From: Vanilla planifolia
Lineage: Eukaryota; Streptophyta; Magnoliopsida; Asparagales; Orchidaceae
Reading direction: 5' to 3'
DNA length: 64,000 nt
Assembly: GCA_023846275.1 (NCBI GenBank)
Contig: JAIUJO010000233.1
Location: 263,001-327,000 of the forward strand
Made by a program: the position numbers and the translations under genes. The notes below the pieces were generated by a model that ran no database searches, was not told the origin of the DNA, and was given only the letters and a program-made list of their open reading frames with translations. Below are positions 43,501-56,639 of the stretch, piece by piece. Numbering within the stretch: position 1 is the first letter of the stretch; each line of letters opens with the position of its first letter.

Positions 43501-46500
43501 TAGCCTTCCTTTAATTAGTGGTTACATTATTTATTTAAATTTTTGCACTTTGTGTATTAAATTTTATTTCTTTAAATAAATTAAAATTTTGCACCTTTTT
43601 GTTACAAATTTATTATGCTTATCATAACCAGAATATTTTTTGTAAATAAGATTTAGAGTTAAAGTTTAATGTTTTAAGTCTATTATCTTGTTTTTTTGTG
43701 TAAATTTGAAATTATTTTGTCTGTAATATTAAGTTTTTTTTAACAAGTAACGCCATGAAAGGATTTTTTATATTATGTTGTGCTGATTTAATTTTTTCAT
43801 TATAATATTTACGTGTTATTATGTATTTATAATTTTTGTATTGGTAATATTTTTTTTTAAAATTTAATTATTTATTTCAATATATTTAAAAATCTAAGGA
43901 CATATAATTTATTTTAGCTTATTTTTGGTAATACAATTAATTGAAAAACTCATTCATTATACATCGTATTTAATATGTCTTTTTAAACCGTCAATTTTGT
44001 ATTTCATTTTTCCTTACAAGGTAAATGTCTCGGCTTTTTTCATTTAATTATTATATTATATTTTGTACATAAATTTTTCTTATTTTTTTTACATTTTTTT
44101 ATGAAACTTGTAGTTCTATGTTGAGTTAATTTTTAGTTAAAATTATTTTTTAAAAAATAACCTTTTGATGTTTCAGTGAATATTTGATAATACCATCAGT
44201 AAAATAAAAATTATTTCATCGTACAGTTTTTTCTTAATTTTTATTTATAATATATTAAAAAAAATTTATGTTTCACAATTTTTAAATAATTGTAAGTGTT
44301 GTACATTTCTTGAATTAGAAAAGTCTTCGAGAATTGAAGGTTTGGTACATTAAATGATTATTTTTTAATCTTATTATTACAGTTGCTTAATGCATTGGAC
44401 CATTATCAAAGTTATATTATAGATTTGATATTTTATGGCTATGTTATCAATATAATTTATTTAGATAAATCATTAATTTTATGTACTATTATATTAGATA
44501 TTATTGTTATTATTGAAGTATTATTTTTATTATTTTTTAAAATTTTTAGCATCATTCAATATACAAAAAATTTAAAAATTAATTATTTTATTATTATTTA
44601 TTTTTTGTGTTTTTCGTACTTGTATATTATTTATGATTGTTGCCTAGTTTATTTTTTTTAAATTCTTATTATAACGTTTATTTAAAATATTAGCATGTTA
44701 TTTAAAAACACTAAATTCTTAAGTTCTCTAATAAAAATGTTTAACAATTATTCGAAAAATTTGTTGTACTATCATATTTGATCAAATTATAATATTAAAA
44801 AAATTTCATTGTATAAAAGAAAGTGTATCGATTTAATTTTTTTAGTTACATTTTTAAACTTATAATACTTTATTTTCAATTAGTGTACTATTATGAGGAC
44901 TTTTTTTATGTAGTAGGACATAACTTTTCATATTTTAAATAATCTCTAACACTAATAAATTCCTTAATTTCACAATTTTATTTAAATAAAAGTAATTTGA
45001 AGTTTCTTGTTAAAAAAAAAAATAATTATCAAATTTTTTTGCGTTTTATGAACTTATTTTAAAATGTTTGTCAGATAATTTAACAAAAATCACAACTTCA
45101 AAATAAACAAAAAACTTGGCATAAGATTCCTAGCATTAAATTGGGTACATTATTTTCTAAATAGTTCAAGAATGTATGCTTTGCTTAGCTTTCCATTATA
45201 TAGAATATTAAAAATCAAATAAGTAAAAAAATAAAATTCATTATTTGTAAATATTTAAAAGGAATAAATTATAAATATAATTTTTTAAGAAAAAATTGAA
45301 ATATCATTTAAAATATTGAAAATATGAAAAATATGTAAAAAACATTAAATGAAATTTTAAAAAAATTGTAATGACAAATAGCTAAAAAAACAAAATTATT
45401 TACCAACCATTGATTGAAAAAAAATCGAAAGACTATCTTCTACGTTCTAGCAAATATGATAAATGATTTTTTGGATTTAAAAATAGAAAACAATTAACAA
45501 AGCAAAATATTAAAAAGATTTAATACAATGAACATTATCATAAAAAATGCTTATTTGTGGAAAATATAAAATATTTTAAGATGATAAGAAAGATTACAAC
45601 AACAAATAACTTAAAATATTTAAATTATAAAAATAAGCTTTTGTTATGCTATTAAAAACATAAATACTAACAAAAAAATTATGAATATGACATTTTAGAT
45701 AAAAATTTAATAAATATGTCTATTTCTTCAATGATTAAAAGATATGAAAAAATGGATATTACAATTTTAAATCATATTTAAATAATGTTTATCTTGTCTT
45801 TTTAATGTTATTTTAGAGTTGACACTAATAGAAAGAAATATATTCAACATTTAGAGAAAATACCAACTAACATAATTGTTCGCTTTTCTATTGTCTTTTG
45901 TCACAATGTCATTTATAGGTTATATAAGACAATCACCACTAATTTATCGTTTTATTTAGTTTTTAAAGCATTTACGTTTATTTATTTTGATTTTTTTAAT
46001 TAAATTTATATATACATATTTGCCATCACAAAAGTTTTTGAACACCTACTATAACCATAAAATTTAGCATTTTAAAAATTTACAATATTAATATTTTTTT
46101 GTATAATTTTAAGTTTTAACATCTTTTATTTGTATTGAGGGTGTTTTTAGCTTGTAGTATGAATAGGTTTTTTATTCATGTATTGTGTAAATGATTTTTG
46201 TTTATAATTTATTAATAATTAGTTATATTTATGACATTTTTTTATTGTTTAATATATTTTTACTTGTCATATTTATATATTAAATTTAATTATTGATTAG
46301 AATAACTTGTTTTAGGAATAGTTTTTAGTCATAGAAAATCAATTATTTTGTAAATTGATACGAAACACAAAATTTATATATTACATTAAATTTTAATGTT
46401 TATATGAAAGTATTTCTTTATGTTATCAAAAGTTTTTAATATGAAATATTATTTTTTGTTATTAAAACTTCATATATTGTAATCACTTGTGCTATCTTAA

Positions 46501-49500
46501 TTGGCAGTAACATATTGTACAATACTACAAATTATTTTTTTTTAAAATAAAATTTATTCCATGCAAACCGTTATAATATTTATTGACTGTTACATCCAAT
46601 TGTTGACATTATGCAATATTTTTGAATTCAGCTAGCAAGCACAAATAGTTATTTACGACATCAAACATAGTAAATGAATACTAAAAGCATCAGAGAAGTA
46701 CATTTGTGTGATATGACAATGAGAGACATCATCTTATGACAATAGTGTCCATATATTATATTGGCCTAATATGTCACCTTGAGAGTATCATAACTTGTTG
46801 ATGAATCATTATCAATGGTTGTCATTATTTTCCAATCTCAAGATATACCTTTGACCACAAAACAATTTAATTATTAAAAGTTTTCTCATATTTCAATTTT
46901 TATTTATGTCACATGTTGTATATATTTCTCTTTTTTAATATCTTTTTTACAAAGGTTTTTTAAAATAAAATATTTTATTTATGTATTATGAAAATCACAT
47001 TTTAAAATTAGATATTTTGGATCCCTTGTCCATTTTTAATTTTTTTATATTTAGTATATACAATTAAATATTTAAAATAAGTCTTTTTGTTCACAATATT
47101 ATTTTTTATGCAATAATTTATAGTTTTTCGTGTTATATATTTGATCTGAAGGTTTTTTATTACACATTTTTTTTGTTGGTAGAATGAAGTTGGACAAACA
47201 AGAAAAAATTATGTTTATTTTTTCAACAAAAAAATTACAATATTTAAAAATTCTACATATCCAAATTTATATTTTAGTTTTATTAATAAATATAAATGGT
47301 TTAATTTTATGGTGTACAAATATATTTCTTGAGATTATAATAGTAAAACGACGTATATTGATGCATTATACGTCTAATTTAATTTTTATTTTTTTATTTA
47401 TTTGAAAGTTTTATTATTTTAATACTTCTTTCCTTGTGGTCATCACAGTAATAATTATTGAATTTTTCTAGGAAATTATTATGTTACGTTTTCCGTATCA
47501 TGAACAATTATATCCAATTGTCTATGCACTCGGTTTTAATTTTTATTTTATATTCTAATAATATTTGTGTAATTACTATCCCTGTATTGTTGCAAAAAAT
47601 AGTATGATCTTTAATGTTCTGCTCTTTCTATTTTTCTAATACCTTTTTATTTAACAAGTATAATTTCTAATAATTATTAGGATAAAATTTATTACTTATT
47701 TACAAAATTTTTTGAATTATAAATATTCAATGATGTTGACTATTATAATTATTATTTTGTTATAACTTTTCAAAAAGAATATTATCAATAATTAAATCAT
47801 ATGAAATTGTTTTGAATATTTTTGTAAAAAAAATTCAAACTTTAAATGTATTGATGCCATGTTTTTTACAATTTGTTAATTTATCAACTCCAGTATTTTT
47901 GTATAGCTTGCACATTAATAGAATTACTTTTTGACATTTTTTCAAATTTATTTAAAAGTTCCAAGTAATATAATATTTTATGCTTTTAAATTTTTATTTT
48001 TTGTTTGAATATATTTAGTAGGTCAGGATATTTACTTGACATTATAAACAAATAATTTCATTAATTTAAAATATAGTTTTGACATTTATTTTTAATATAA
48101 ATTTTACAATATTATTTGAACCTTTATGAAGTAAATGTTAAAATTTTAAATATTATTTCACTTAGGTTATTCTTTATTCCTTCACAGTTGTATAACATTA
48201 TTTAATTTGTAAAATTTAAATTTTATTTTATACAAGAAATAAAATATATTTAAATTTCTCAAATCATAAAATGTCAATAAAATATTCTTAATCAAGAAAA
48301 TATAACGACTATCCAGATAAAAACATTATGGAAGTACGAAGAATAATATTTAAGGTAAATAATAAATTTTAATATTAAATTTTTATATGTAAATTTTCTA
48401 AAATAATTTGCATAATGCCAGACAAATTTCATACAAAACGTTCCATTAAGTGATCTCATAACGTTAGAAATTTTACATTCTTTATTATATATATGCCTTT
48501 TAGCTTTGCTTCTTGATTCATTTTGTTTTGTTTGTTTAGTTATTATTTTTGCAAAAATATGACATCTTAATAAAAACATCAATCGCCTAATTTTTTTCTT
48601 TATTATTGAAAATATTTAAAGTTTGAATAAATGATTTCTTAAATAATATGTAAAATATTGAACAATTGAAATAAAGTTATTTGTGAAACATATCAAATAA
48701 ATTCATATACTACACAAAACATTGAAAGTATAACAACAAAAATATATATTATTTCAAAATTTCCATAAGCAATGCTTTGGTGTATTTTGAAAGCAAAACA
48801 TGTTGTTTTTAAGAAAATAAAAAAAATAAAACAACCGAAAATATTTAAAGTCTTTAAAATACTATTCAAATTTTTTCATAATCCAAGGAATATTAGCCGA
48901 AAAAAAATGGAAAAAAGTTAAAATAGTCAAAGGAATATTAAATAAGTAAATAACATAAGATTAAAAATAACAACAATTCACTATTGCAACAATACGTAAA
49001 ATATATTTTTACTAATAAAGAGAGAAATAAATATTTTGAACTAAGAATTAAAATATTCTAATAAAAAGTACTTCACCAAAATGATACACAAAAAATGATT
49101 CAACATTATTTAATCATTAATCAAAACTAAAAACTAAATTATAAAAACGTTTCATTATATGTTTACAATGGCCCTCTTAATACTTAAATTAATGTATTAT
49201 AAAGAAGTGAAAATGCTAATTAATACGGTCCAAAACCATCTAATTCTCCAAAAAAAACATCATTAATTATGAAGTATTATTTACATTTTTTATGAGCATA
49301 CACCATCCATTTACTTATTATTTATTTTTGTCTAATAATTAATTTAATTTTTTTGCTATAAAACTTTTCATGTAGTCCACAACAAAAAAAGTTTTTTTAG
49401 TAATTTCATTATGGAATTTTTTTATTAACGTTTATGGTATTTCTTAATCCTTTCAAATATTGATATTTTTAAATATTTAGATTTCATTTTTTATTATGTT

Positions 49501-51430
49501 TTTAAAATTTTCTAAATTAAATTATTTAGAAACGTTTTTGTTATTATTTTATATAAATTAACAAAATAATATATATGTTTATTAATTCGTTTTACAATTT
49601 TTTTGCACTTTTGTGTTATTTATGTAAAGATAATATAATTTTTCATAAGTTAATTCTTTGATGTCATGTAATTCTTGTAAAATAGTTGTGTTTTTTATTT
49701 ATAAAAACTAATTTATGACTCTTATATTAATATATGATATATAATTTTGAAGCATTGCCATGTTTTTAAACAAAATAACCACTTCTTCACATGTTATATA
49801 AATAAATATACACAATTTAGATTGTCTTTTATCTTAATAGTTTTACATATTTTTGTTCATTAAATGTTTCTATGAAATTTAATTTTTCACCTAATATTCA
49901 AATAATTCAAAATATTTTTGATTTTGTTTTATCTTGATTACCTTTTTTATCTTTGTTGTCAATTATTCCACTCTTTTACAAACATAGTTTTAGAATTTTT
50001 AATTAAATGACAAAATGTCCTTTCATTAATAGTTATGATTATTTTTGATATATTTTGTAATTAAAAACATAAATTTAATAAGAAATCTAATCAATATGTT
50101 GTAAAAATATTTGTTAGCAATTTAAAGTCAATTGATGAAGATAAATTTCTTTTTTTTAGTGCTCATGCTATTTTATTTAGTAACGTAGATCCCATATTTA
50201 AGTGGGTAAGTTCATTTTTATTAAAATTGTGTTGTCACATTTTTCAAAACATAAAAAATTCAATTATATAAAATTCATTTTATTTTCAATGATTTACAAG
50301 TTTATTAGTTAAATTTCTGTAAACATAAAATTTAATATTCTAAATATTTATTGACCATGATAATCTTTTGTGTAATATTGTTTCTTTTAAAATTGCATCA
50401 AGTTTTTAAAAAAATCAAGTGCAATATTAAAATGGTTTCATCATGATATTATTTTTACATTCTTGTAAGTTTTTTAATTATGTTACTTGCAATTCAAACA
50501 AATAGTTTATTTTTTATTTGTTTATTTTATATTTTGAGCTAAATTATTTGTTGTTTTTCTTGTTCTATGAGTTTATTTCAATGAGAATATTTTGAAATTT
50601 TATTATGAAATGTACATACAATATTTGAAACAATAAATGATTTTACCACTTGTTAACAACAAATTTTTAAAAATAGTTAAGCTAATTTAAGATTTCTAAT
50701 ATACGAGTTATATTCACAACTTGCAAAGAAACAAAAGTTAGCGTTCAAACAAAAAAATTGAATAAACTATAATTGTGAAAGAAAATTAAAGAATCATTAT
50801 TCTCATCTTGTCAGAGTGAGAAGTGCATCTTTGAAATTAAAAAAATATTAAACACTAAAAAAGCAAACTAAAAAAAAGTGTAGTAGTATATGAAATGATA
50901 CAATTTTAAAGCATTAAAAAATATTCATAATATTACATTAATTAGCAATGAAAGGCAAAATTATTTTAAGAAATAATACTAATATAAATTATTTGAACAT
51001 CAAAATAGGGTATATTAAATATTAAACAAAATCTAAAATTTTTTTATGAAGAATAATGAAAAAAATTAAAAATATAAAAAAATATAAAATTTTATTAAAA
51101 AGTATCTCTATTTAAAACAAGACAAACATGTTTTTATAAACTATAAAAAAAGATAACTTTTTATGTAAAGGTTAAAAATGATACCACTATAAAGAGAAGA
51201 ACTACACAAGATAACATACATGATAGATCAAACTTAATGCTATCAATGATATAAACCATGTTCTACTATCCCTGTATCTTGTTATAGAGATGAACAAATT
51301 GGAAATAATCAATGTGGTGTAGTGTAGATAAATGATAAAGCATGCTAAAAATTACATAAGTATTTTTTATATCTCCCTTGAACAATTGTATCTTTTTAAA
51401 ATATGTAGTGTGCTCATATAATGCATGGCC
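43500..51430. other. Extremely AT-rich block with alternating strand composition
   Basis: Nearly 8 kb composed mostly of A and T, with few CG dinucleotides. The + strand is T-rich at about 43,500-44,700, A-rich at 44,700-45,800, T-rich at 46,000-48,240, A-rich at 48,240-49,260, T-rich at 49,270-50,650 and A-rich at 50,650-51,430. Short open frames exist (44,383-44,661 +, 47,184-47,405 +, 48,292-48,582 -), but their products are simple Ile/Leu/Phe/Lys mixtures with no domain, so I do not call them genes. A less AT-rich patch at 46,650-46,860 also shows nothing recognisable. Confidence 0.6.
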
Positions 51431-52440
51431 ACACAACTTGTTGTGAACATAATTTTTTAAATGGTAGATTTGTTTTCTAATTTAATGACTTGGTTTGGCA
51501 AATTTCTTGCGCATAACATCTTAAGAAATTATTTTATTAAATATGATTTACATATAGCTTTTAATATGTTGAGCATTCATTATCTTAATATTTTTTTAAA
51601 ATTATTATGTAATTTTATTTTTTTATTTCTAATGAAATATTTTTCCATTATTAAGAAATTTTTACTGTTCTTAGCACATATTTTTAATAGTTTACCATAA
51701 TGATGATGTGTCATTTGTTTGGTTTTCATATTTTTTGTTCCTCATATCATTATAATACTTTTTATTTAATCATAAAAAATACTAATTATGTATTTTTTAG
51801 AATTAACTTTTTTTAACATTAAGTAATTATGGCATTTTCAATACTATTAAAACTCTTGAGTGATGCACATCTTTAGGACATAAGTATATATATATATTAA
51901 AAATTTTTTTTGGAGTGAAACACAAATAATTCTAATAGCTAAATGTTGACTGTTAAACATTTTTTTAATCACAACAAAACATGACACTTTTAATAATGAT
52001 TTTTTTCAGTGATTTTTTAATCTTGTAACACAAAATTTGTTAGTGTGCATTCATGGATTTTGTTGAGATAATATAGACGATTTATTAGGGTTGAACAAAT
52101 AAAGATCATGTCAAACCCATAACCATGAAATTACCTATAACCACACGAGTGGCCCCGATGATGAAATCGTAGGAACACTTGCATTATGCACCCATGAAAG
52201 GTATTGTAAAGAGAAAACTACTTTTCTTTTCTGCAATGTGAGACTAATGTTAGTCCAATTATTCAACATTAAAAGCATGTGTTATTTCTCACCATCCAAT
52301 TTTTTATCAGGATGTAAATGTTTCATCCACTAATAGCACTCAACCTTGGCTCAAAATCAAATGACCAAGATCATGTCAAGGTTCATTAGAATTTTTTGAT
52401 TGTTTCTACCTATCAAAATAGTCTAGCCATTAATTGGAAG
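51430..52440. other. AT-rich sequence, possibly outer half of LTR B
   Basis: A TGTCATTTGTTTGG start-like word at about 51,708 resembles the beginning of the 3' LTR (58,144), and 51,708-53,460 would give an LTR of expected length. However, I cannot follow convincing similarity through 51,730-52,440. A GC-richer patch (52,130-52,300) includes a CAATGTGAGACTAA word of a type common in plant LTRs. The small open frame at 51,461-51,700 has no recognisable content. Confidence 0.35.
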
Positions 52441-53460
52441 GCCTAGCACTCTCCATGTTTGTATCTTATAGTTGAGATCTTTTTTGCTTTTGCTAATGTT
52501 GAATCAAATGATCTAGATCTCATTACTTAATCAATTGGCTAGGTCTAATCCATCTTGATCCAACCATCTAGAACTAATCTGCATTAATAGCCTTTGATCT
52601 AAAAGTCTAAAACTTCTCTAATAAGATCCAACGATGCTGGTCGATCCCACCTATTGGCTAATTCCTTAGTCATAAGTTAAGCCATTATGTTAACCAATTC
52701 AAATAAATATTTTAAATTATTTAGAAGAGCTTCTTAAGCTATTTGGAAGCATAAATCAAAACAATATTCTCTTAAATTTCAAAAAACTTTGGTCAAGTGT
52801 TTTCTATGTAAAGCTAACCATTATTCATGAAATAACTAATAAACATGAACCAATATTTAAGATCTCATCAAATCACAACATGGTATTCTACTAATGTAAT
52901 TGATAGCAACGACAACTTAGTTCTTCACAAAATGACAGTTTTTCAGCTAATCATAACACTTCTAAGCTTTCCATCTCTTACTTATCTTAGTAATTTTAAG
53001 CTTGTTGTGCCTTCTTCTATTAATCAACAAGCATCAAAAAGTTGTAAAAACTTATTGTAATTCTTCCTTCTTTTTGTATTTTTTCTTTTTTTGGGTTGGG
53101 TTGCCTAGCATTTATAAACTTTTTAGTTTTGTTTGATGTCATTTAAAACCAAGATGGTGTTAATCTCACAAAAGCTTGTGCTATAATTGAACTCATAAAA
53201 ACTAGTAAGTTGAAGGATGGACATAGGTTCAAGTTTAAACAAAATAATATAAAGATATAATTATATTATTTTAATTTCATTTTTGTTTTTAAAATAAATA
53301 AATGAAAAATTAACATATATAAAATCAATGTTTTCCACAAATCAAAAAATTAATTTTATGAATAATTTTTTTAAAAAATAAATATAATCTAAGAAAGAAA
53401 AAATATTTTAAAACTCAAAAGTCACCCCCATATGGCATTCATATACTTGTGTTTATCTCA
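52440..53460 (+). mobile_element. 5' LTR (LTR B), recognisable 3' portion
   Basis: This matches the 3' half of LTR A in order: GTTGAGATC, CAAATGATCTAGATCTCAT, AATAACTAATAAACATGAA, TTTAAGATCTCATCA, TTAATCAACAAGC, and AACTAGTAAGTTGA near 53,205. It ends near TTTATCTCA just before a primer-site-like sequence. The open frame at 52,845-53,060 lies entirely in LTR sequence and is not a gene. Confidence 0.72.
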
Positions 53461-53474
53461 ATTAGTATGGAACC
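53461..53474 (+). other. Degraded primer binding site of the plus-strand copia element
   Basis: ATTAGTATGGAACC stands where ATTGGTATCAGAGCC would be expected after a copia LTR. It keeps most positions and sits immediately after the LTR end. It is weaker than the minus-strand site at 41,746-41,759. Confidence 0.5.
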
Positions 53475-53894
53475 TGCAAAAAAGTGAGACAAATCACTTA
53501 GGTGATCTATCATGTGTGTTTTAATTATTTGTTATGTTTTTTAATTATTATGTTTATTATATAATAAGTTTAAACTCTATCTTACCTTTTTAGTATGTTT
53601 TCCAAAATATGTGTTTGCTAATTTTCTTCTTAAATTAAGTTTTCAATATGTTATAACTCATGATTAATATAAGTGCAACACTAGATGAATGTCTTCTTCA
53701 ATCATTCTATCATTATTTAAGCATAAAATTTTATTAATATTTGAAATATAGATTTATAATTTTTATCCAATCAATTGACTTACAAGATTGGAAGGTGCTC
53801 ACAGAACTATAAAATTTACTTAGAGATTAATGCATAAACAAAATCAACTTGTTTAGTGCACTTAGTAGTAATCAAAGTAGAATGACAATTAAAT

Positions 53895-54345
53895 ATAATA
53901 GCACTCAACTACCTTCATTGTAGTATATCCAAAAGTGAATTTAATCAAGTTATGAATTTCTAAACTACACATGAAGTTTGGGAAAAGTTTGAAGTAACTT
54001 ATGATGAAGGCACTCTATAAGTTAAAGAAATAAAGAAAAATCTTTTTACACATGATTATGAGCTCTTTACAATGAATTCAAGAGAAATTAAAACGAAGAT
54101 GTCTATGCCATTTACTATTATTACGAATGAATTAGAAAATCTTGAAAAAATTCGTTCTAATTTAGATCTTGTGTGTAAAAGTGGCAAGGATTCTACCCAA
54201 TGAGCATGATCTTCTTGCTGTAGTAATAAAAGCTTCCGAAGACATAACAAGCTCACATTAGATAAGTTACTTAGAGAATTATTAAAGGTAAAGATGAAAT
54301 GAATAGAGAGTTGGAAAGAAGACCTCTATAAGTAAGCAAAGCATG
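53895..54345 (+). pseudogene. Broken copia gag (UBN2-type capsid domain)
   Basis: Translation with frame changes gives SKSEFNQVMNF, a stop, then HEVWEKFEVTYDEGTL (from 53,970), a stop, then VKEIKK and YELFTMN. Next come FTIITNELENLEKIRSNLDL, then a frame change, and LTLDKLLRELLKVKDEM near 54,260-54,310. This order is that of plant copia Gag, which assembles the virus-like particle. Two or more stops and at least two frameshifts break it, and the N-terminal part is not recognisable. The minus-strand open frame at 54,056-54,256 is only a shadow. Confidence 0.8.
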
Positions 54346-54530
54346 TAGCAATGCACATTGAACCATTAGATTTTAGAACTAGCAAAGATAATATAGAAAC
54401 GACATCTATATTTTCTATGGACTTGGAGGAAGATGTAAATTTTCTTTTTAAATGTTTAGATAAAAATTTTGTAAAAATAATAGTAAATAGAAATTTGTAA
54501 AAAACAAGAAGATGGAAGACAAAGACAACA

Positions 54531-54590
54531 AGATGCTTTGACTATGGTCAAACCTAACATATTATACTAGCTTATCGAAAAGTCAAATAC
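54531..54590 (+). pseudogene. Decayed gag zinc knuckle (CCHC)
   Basis: The reading RCFDYGQT, a stop, then HIILAYRKVK aligns to the CX2CX4HX4C RNA-binding knuckle at the end of copia Gag. The first Cys and the His survive, while the second and last Cys positions read Tyr. It lies between the capsid domain and the protease, as expected. It could not bind zinc in this state. Confidence 0.7.
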
Positions 54591-55380
54591 ATAAGAAAAT
54601 AAGGAAGAGAAAATAAAGAGAATTAAAAAAAGATTTTCAAGCTACTTGGCCTACTTGAGAAGAATTAATCTCCAAACTTTAAGTGGTGAGGAGGATGAAC
54701 GATATGGTTTATGAAAAATGATGATTAATCAAGTACACATGTGAAAAATAAAATATTAAGGTGAGCTCTTGGCCTTGTGAAGTTTTTCAAAGTAATTACA
54801 TAAAAGGTATTAGTGTTTTAACATCTTCAATATATGTACATATAAATAAAAAAATTTACAGAGAAAAAATCATCATTTTGATTATTTATGAAAAGATATC
54901 AAAAATCATTTTTATGATGAAAATGATTCCATGAACATTGAGAATACTTATTAGAAAAAAATTGAGTCTTCAAACAAACATTTATTCTTTTCAACATACA
55001 AATTTTTCTAACATTTCACATGATGTTTAATTTTATAAACATAAATATGTCAAATTTTGAATATGCCTAATATTTCAAAATTACATATTATAGTTGTAAA
55101 AAACATCATGCGATTAAGAATTATCAAATTAGGGAAAATATTTCTATTTCAAAATCTTGTTTCAAATGACTAAGTCAAGCTTGTAGGGTTCCTAGAATTA
55201 GAAAATAGAGAAATTAAAATAAGTTGTTTTCATTATTTATTTTATAGAGATATGGTGTTTTGGAGACATTCATAGGTTAGAAATTTCAAATTATGCATAG
55301 AAATAAGGACAATAAAATTTACATTTTATGTTTGCTTAGTAAAGCTTGCATAGGCTTATATAAAAAAATAAATCTTGCTA
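54591..55380 (+). other. Gag-protease spacer of the copia relic, heavily decayed
   Basis: The first part contains FQATWPT followed by a stop and an EE-rich word, resembling the acidic linker seen after Gag knuckles in this class. From 54,760 to 55,380 I recognise nothing definite in any frame. Length and position fit a spacer plus the N-terminal edge of protease. Confidence 0.5.
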
Positions 55381-55384
55381 TTGA

Positions 55385-55680
55385 GAATATAATAATGGAT
55401 GCTCAAGACATATGACTAAGAATCGATCAAAGTTTATCTCAATAAGATGTGATCCAAATAAACTGGTAACAATTGGAGACAAGTGTAAGAAAAAGATAAA
55501 CAAAACTGGTCACAAGGGATATTCTACATTAAAGAAATCATTCAAGCTAGATATAGTTAAAGATCTTCTTAAGCCAAACAAAACTAGTTGAAAAATGCAT
55601 GAATCATGTTGACAAGGATGGAAAGTTAAATATTTCTTTGAAACCTAAAAATGACTTAACTACTAGTTGTTCACTAGGGA
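55385..55680 (+). pseudogene. Decayed copia protease and pre-integrase region
   Basis: YNNGCSRHMTKNRSKF (from 55,388) matches the hallmark W-Y-L-D-S-G-C-S-x-H-M-T of copia aspartic protease, which cuts the polyprotein. The catalytic Asp position reads Asn (AAT), consistent with a G-to-A change, so activity would be lost. It is followed by VTIGDKCK and KTGHKGY, then a pre-integrase-like stretch with further stops (for example after NKTS near 55,590). Confidence 0.75.
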
Positions 55681-55724
55681 TAGTTTATTTAGACACTAAC
55701 ACAATCCTAAAATTTTGCAAGAAA

Positions 55725-56275
55725 AAAATATAAATTTATGATTATTAGTGATTCCTCTAGATATAATTGGGTTCTATTTCTTTAGGGTAAGAGTGTGACA
55801 TTTCAAATCTTCATTAATTTGATAAAAGTGATAGAATAGCAAACTTATCTGAAATTAATTTTTGTTCAATTTGATAACAGTAACGAGTTTAAAAGTAAGG
55901 GGCATCAATTTACATGTCCTTATTGACATTAACAAAATGGGATTGCAGAAAGAAAAAAGAGGACCTTAGTAGAGATGTGTAGAACTATGTTAATCGAATA
56001 CAACCTATCAAGATCGTTTTTGGTCGAGAAACTAATAGAACTTGCTATGCAATAATTAGAATTAATTTAAGGTCAATATTTTAAAAAAATGACTTATGAG
56101 TTATTTAAAAATAAGAAACTAATTGTTAGTTAATTTCATATTTTTGGGTATAAATGAACCATTCTTAATAACAAAAGATCCAACTTGAAAATGTTTGATG
56201 AAAAAGTATGTCTAGAAATTTTTGTAAGGGCACTTCTTTCTAAAAAACTTATAAAGTTTGCAACATAGATACATA
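55725..56275 (+). pseudogene. Broken copia integrase core and C-terminal region
   Basis: SDSSRYNWVLFL (55,747 on) matches the first catalytic Asp region, where the first D of the usual DD pair reads Ser. FDNSNEF matches the second Asp region. QNGIAERKKRTLVEMCRTML (about 55,935-55,995) carries the catalytic Glu. Asp-to-Glu spacing is about 25 residues instead of roughly 35-36, so about 30 bp is deleted between them, and three stops interrupt the frame. From 56,095, YELFKNKK, FHIFGYK and NLKMFDEK match the C-terminal region. The minus-strand frame at 56,136-56,321 is a shadow. Confidence 0.82.
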
Positions 56276-56639
56276 AAAGATCGAGAAAATTATGATTATA
56301 GTGCTTGATTACTCTACTCATAGGATAAATAATAAAACTTTAGATTAATAGATCAAGTCCTAAAAGAACTTAGACATGATAAAAGGAGGTGAAAGAGAAA
56401 TTAAAATAAAAGAAGAAGAGACTAGGCGTCAATCACGGAAAGTTTAGAAATACCAAGCTTCACATCCAAAAAAATCAATTATAGGAGAATTTAATCGAAG
56501 AGTTAAGACTAGAGCCTTTATGATATAATTAATCATTGTACATTTGTATCTTTCATCGATTTAATAAGTATAGGGGTAGCCCATAAGGTTAGTTATTATG
56601 TTTAATTAATGAAAGAAGAGCAAGATGTGTTGGAGAGAA

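Noticed and set aside
44383..44661. Open frame of 92 codons with hydrophobic composition
   Set aside because: Ile/Leu/Phe/Tyr-rich product of extreme AT content with no domain, homologous neighbour or plausible regulatory context.
48292..48582. Minus-strand open frame of 96 codons in the AT-rich block
   Set aside because: Lys/Ile/Phe-rich, no recognised motif, and the surrounding block shows no other coding sign.
54056..54256. Minus-strand open frame overlapping the copia gag relic
   Set aside because: The plus strand at this place encodes clear Gag motifs, so the minus frame is a shadow.
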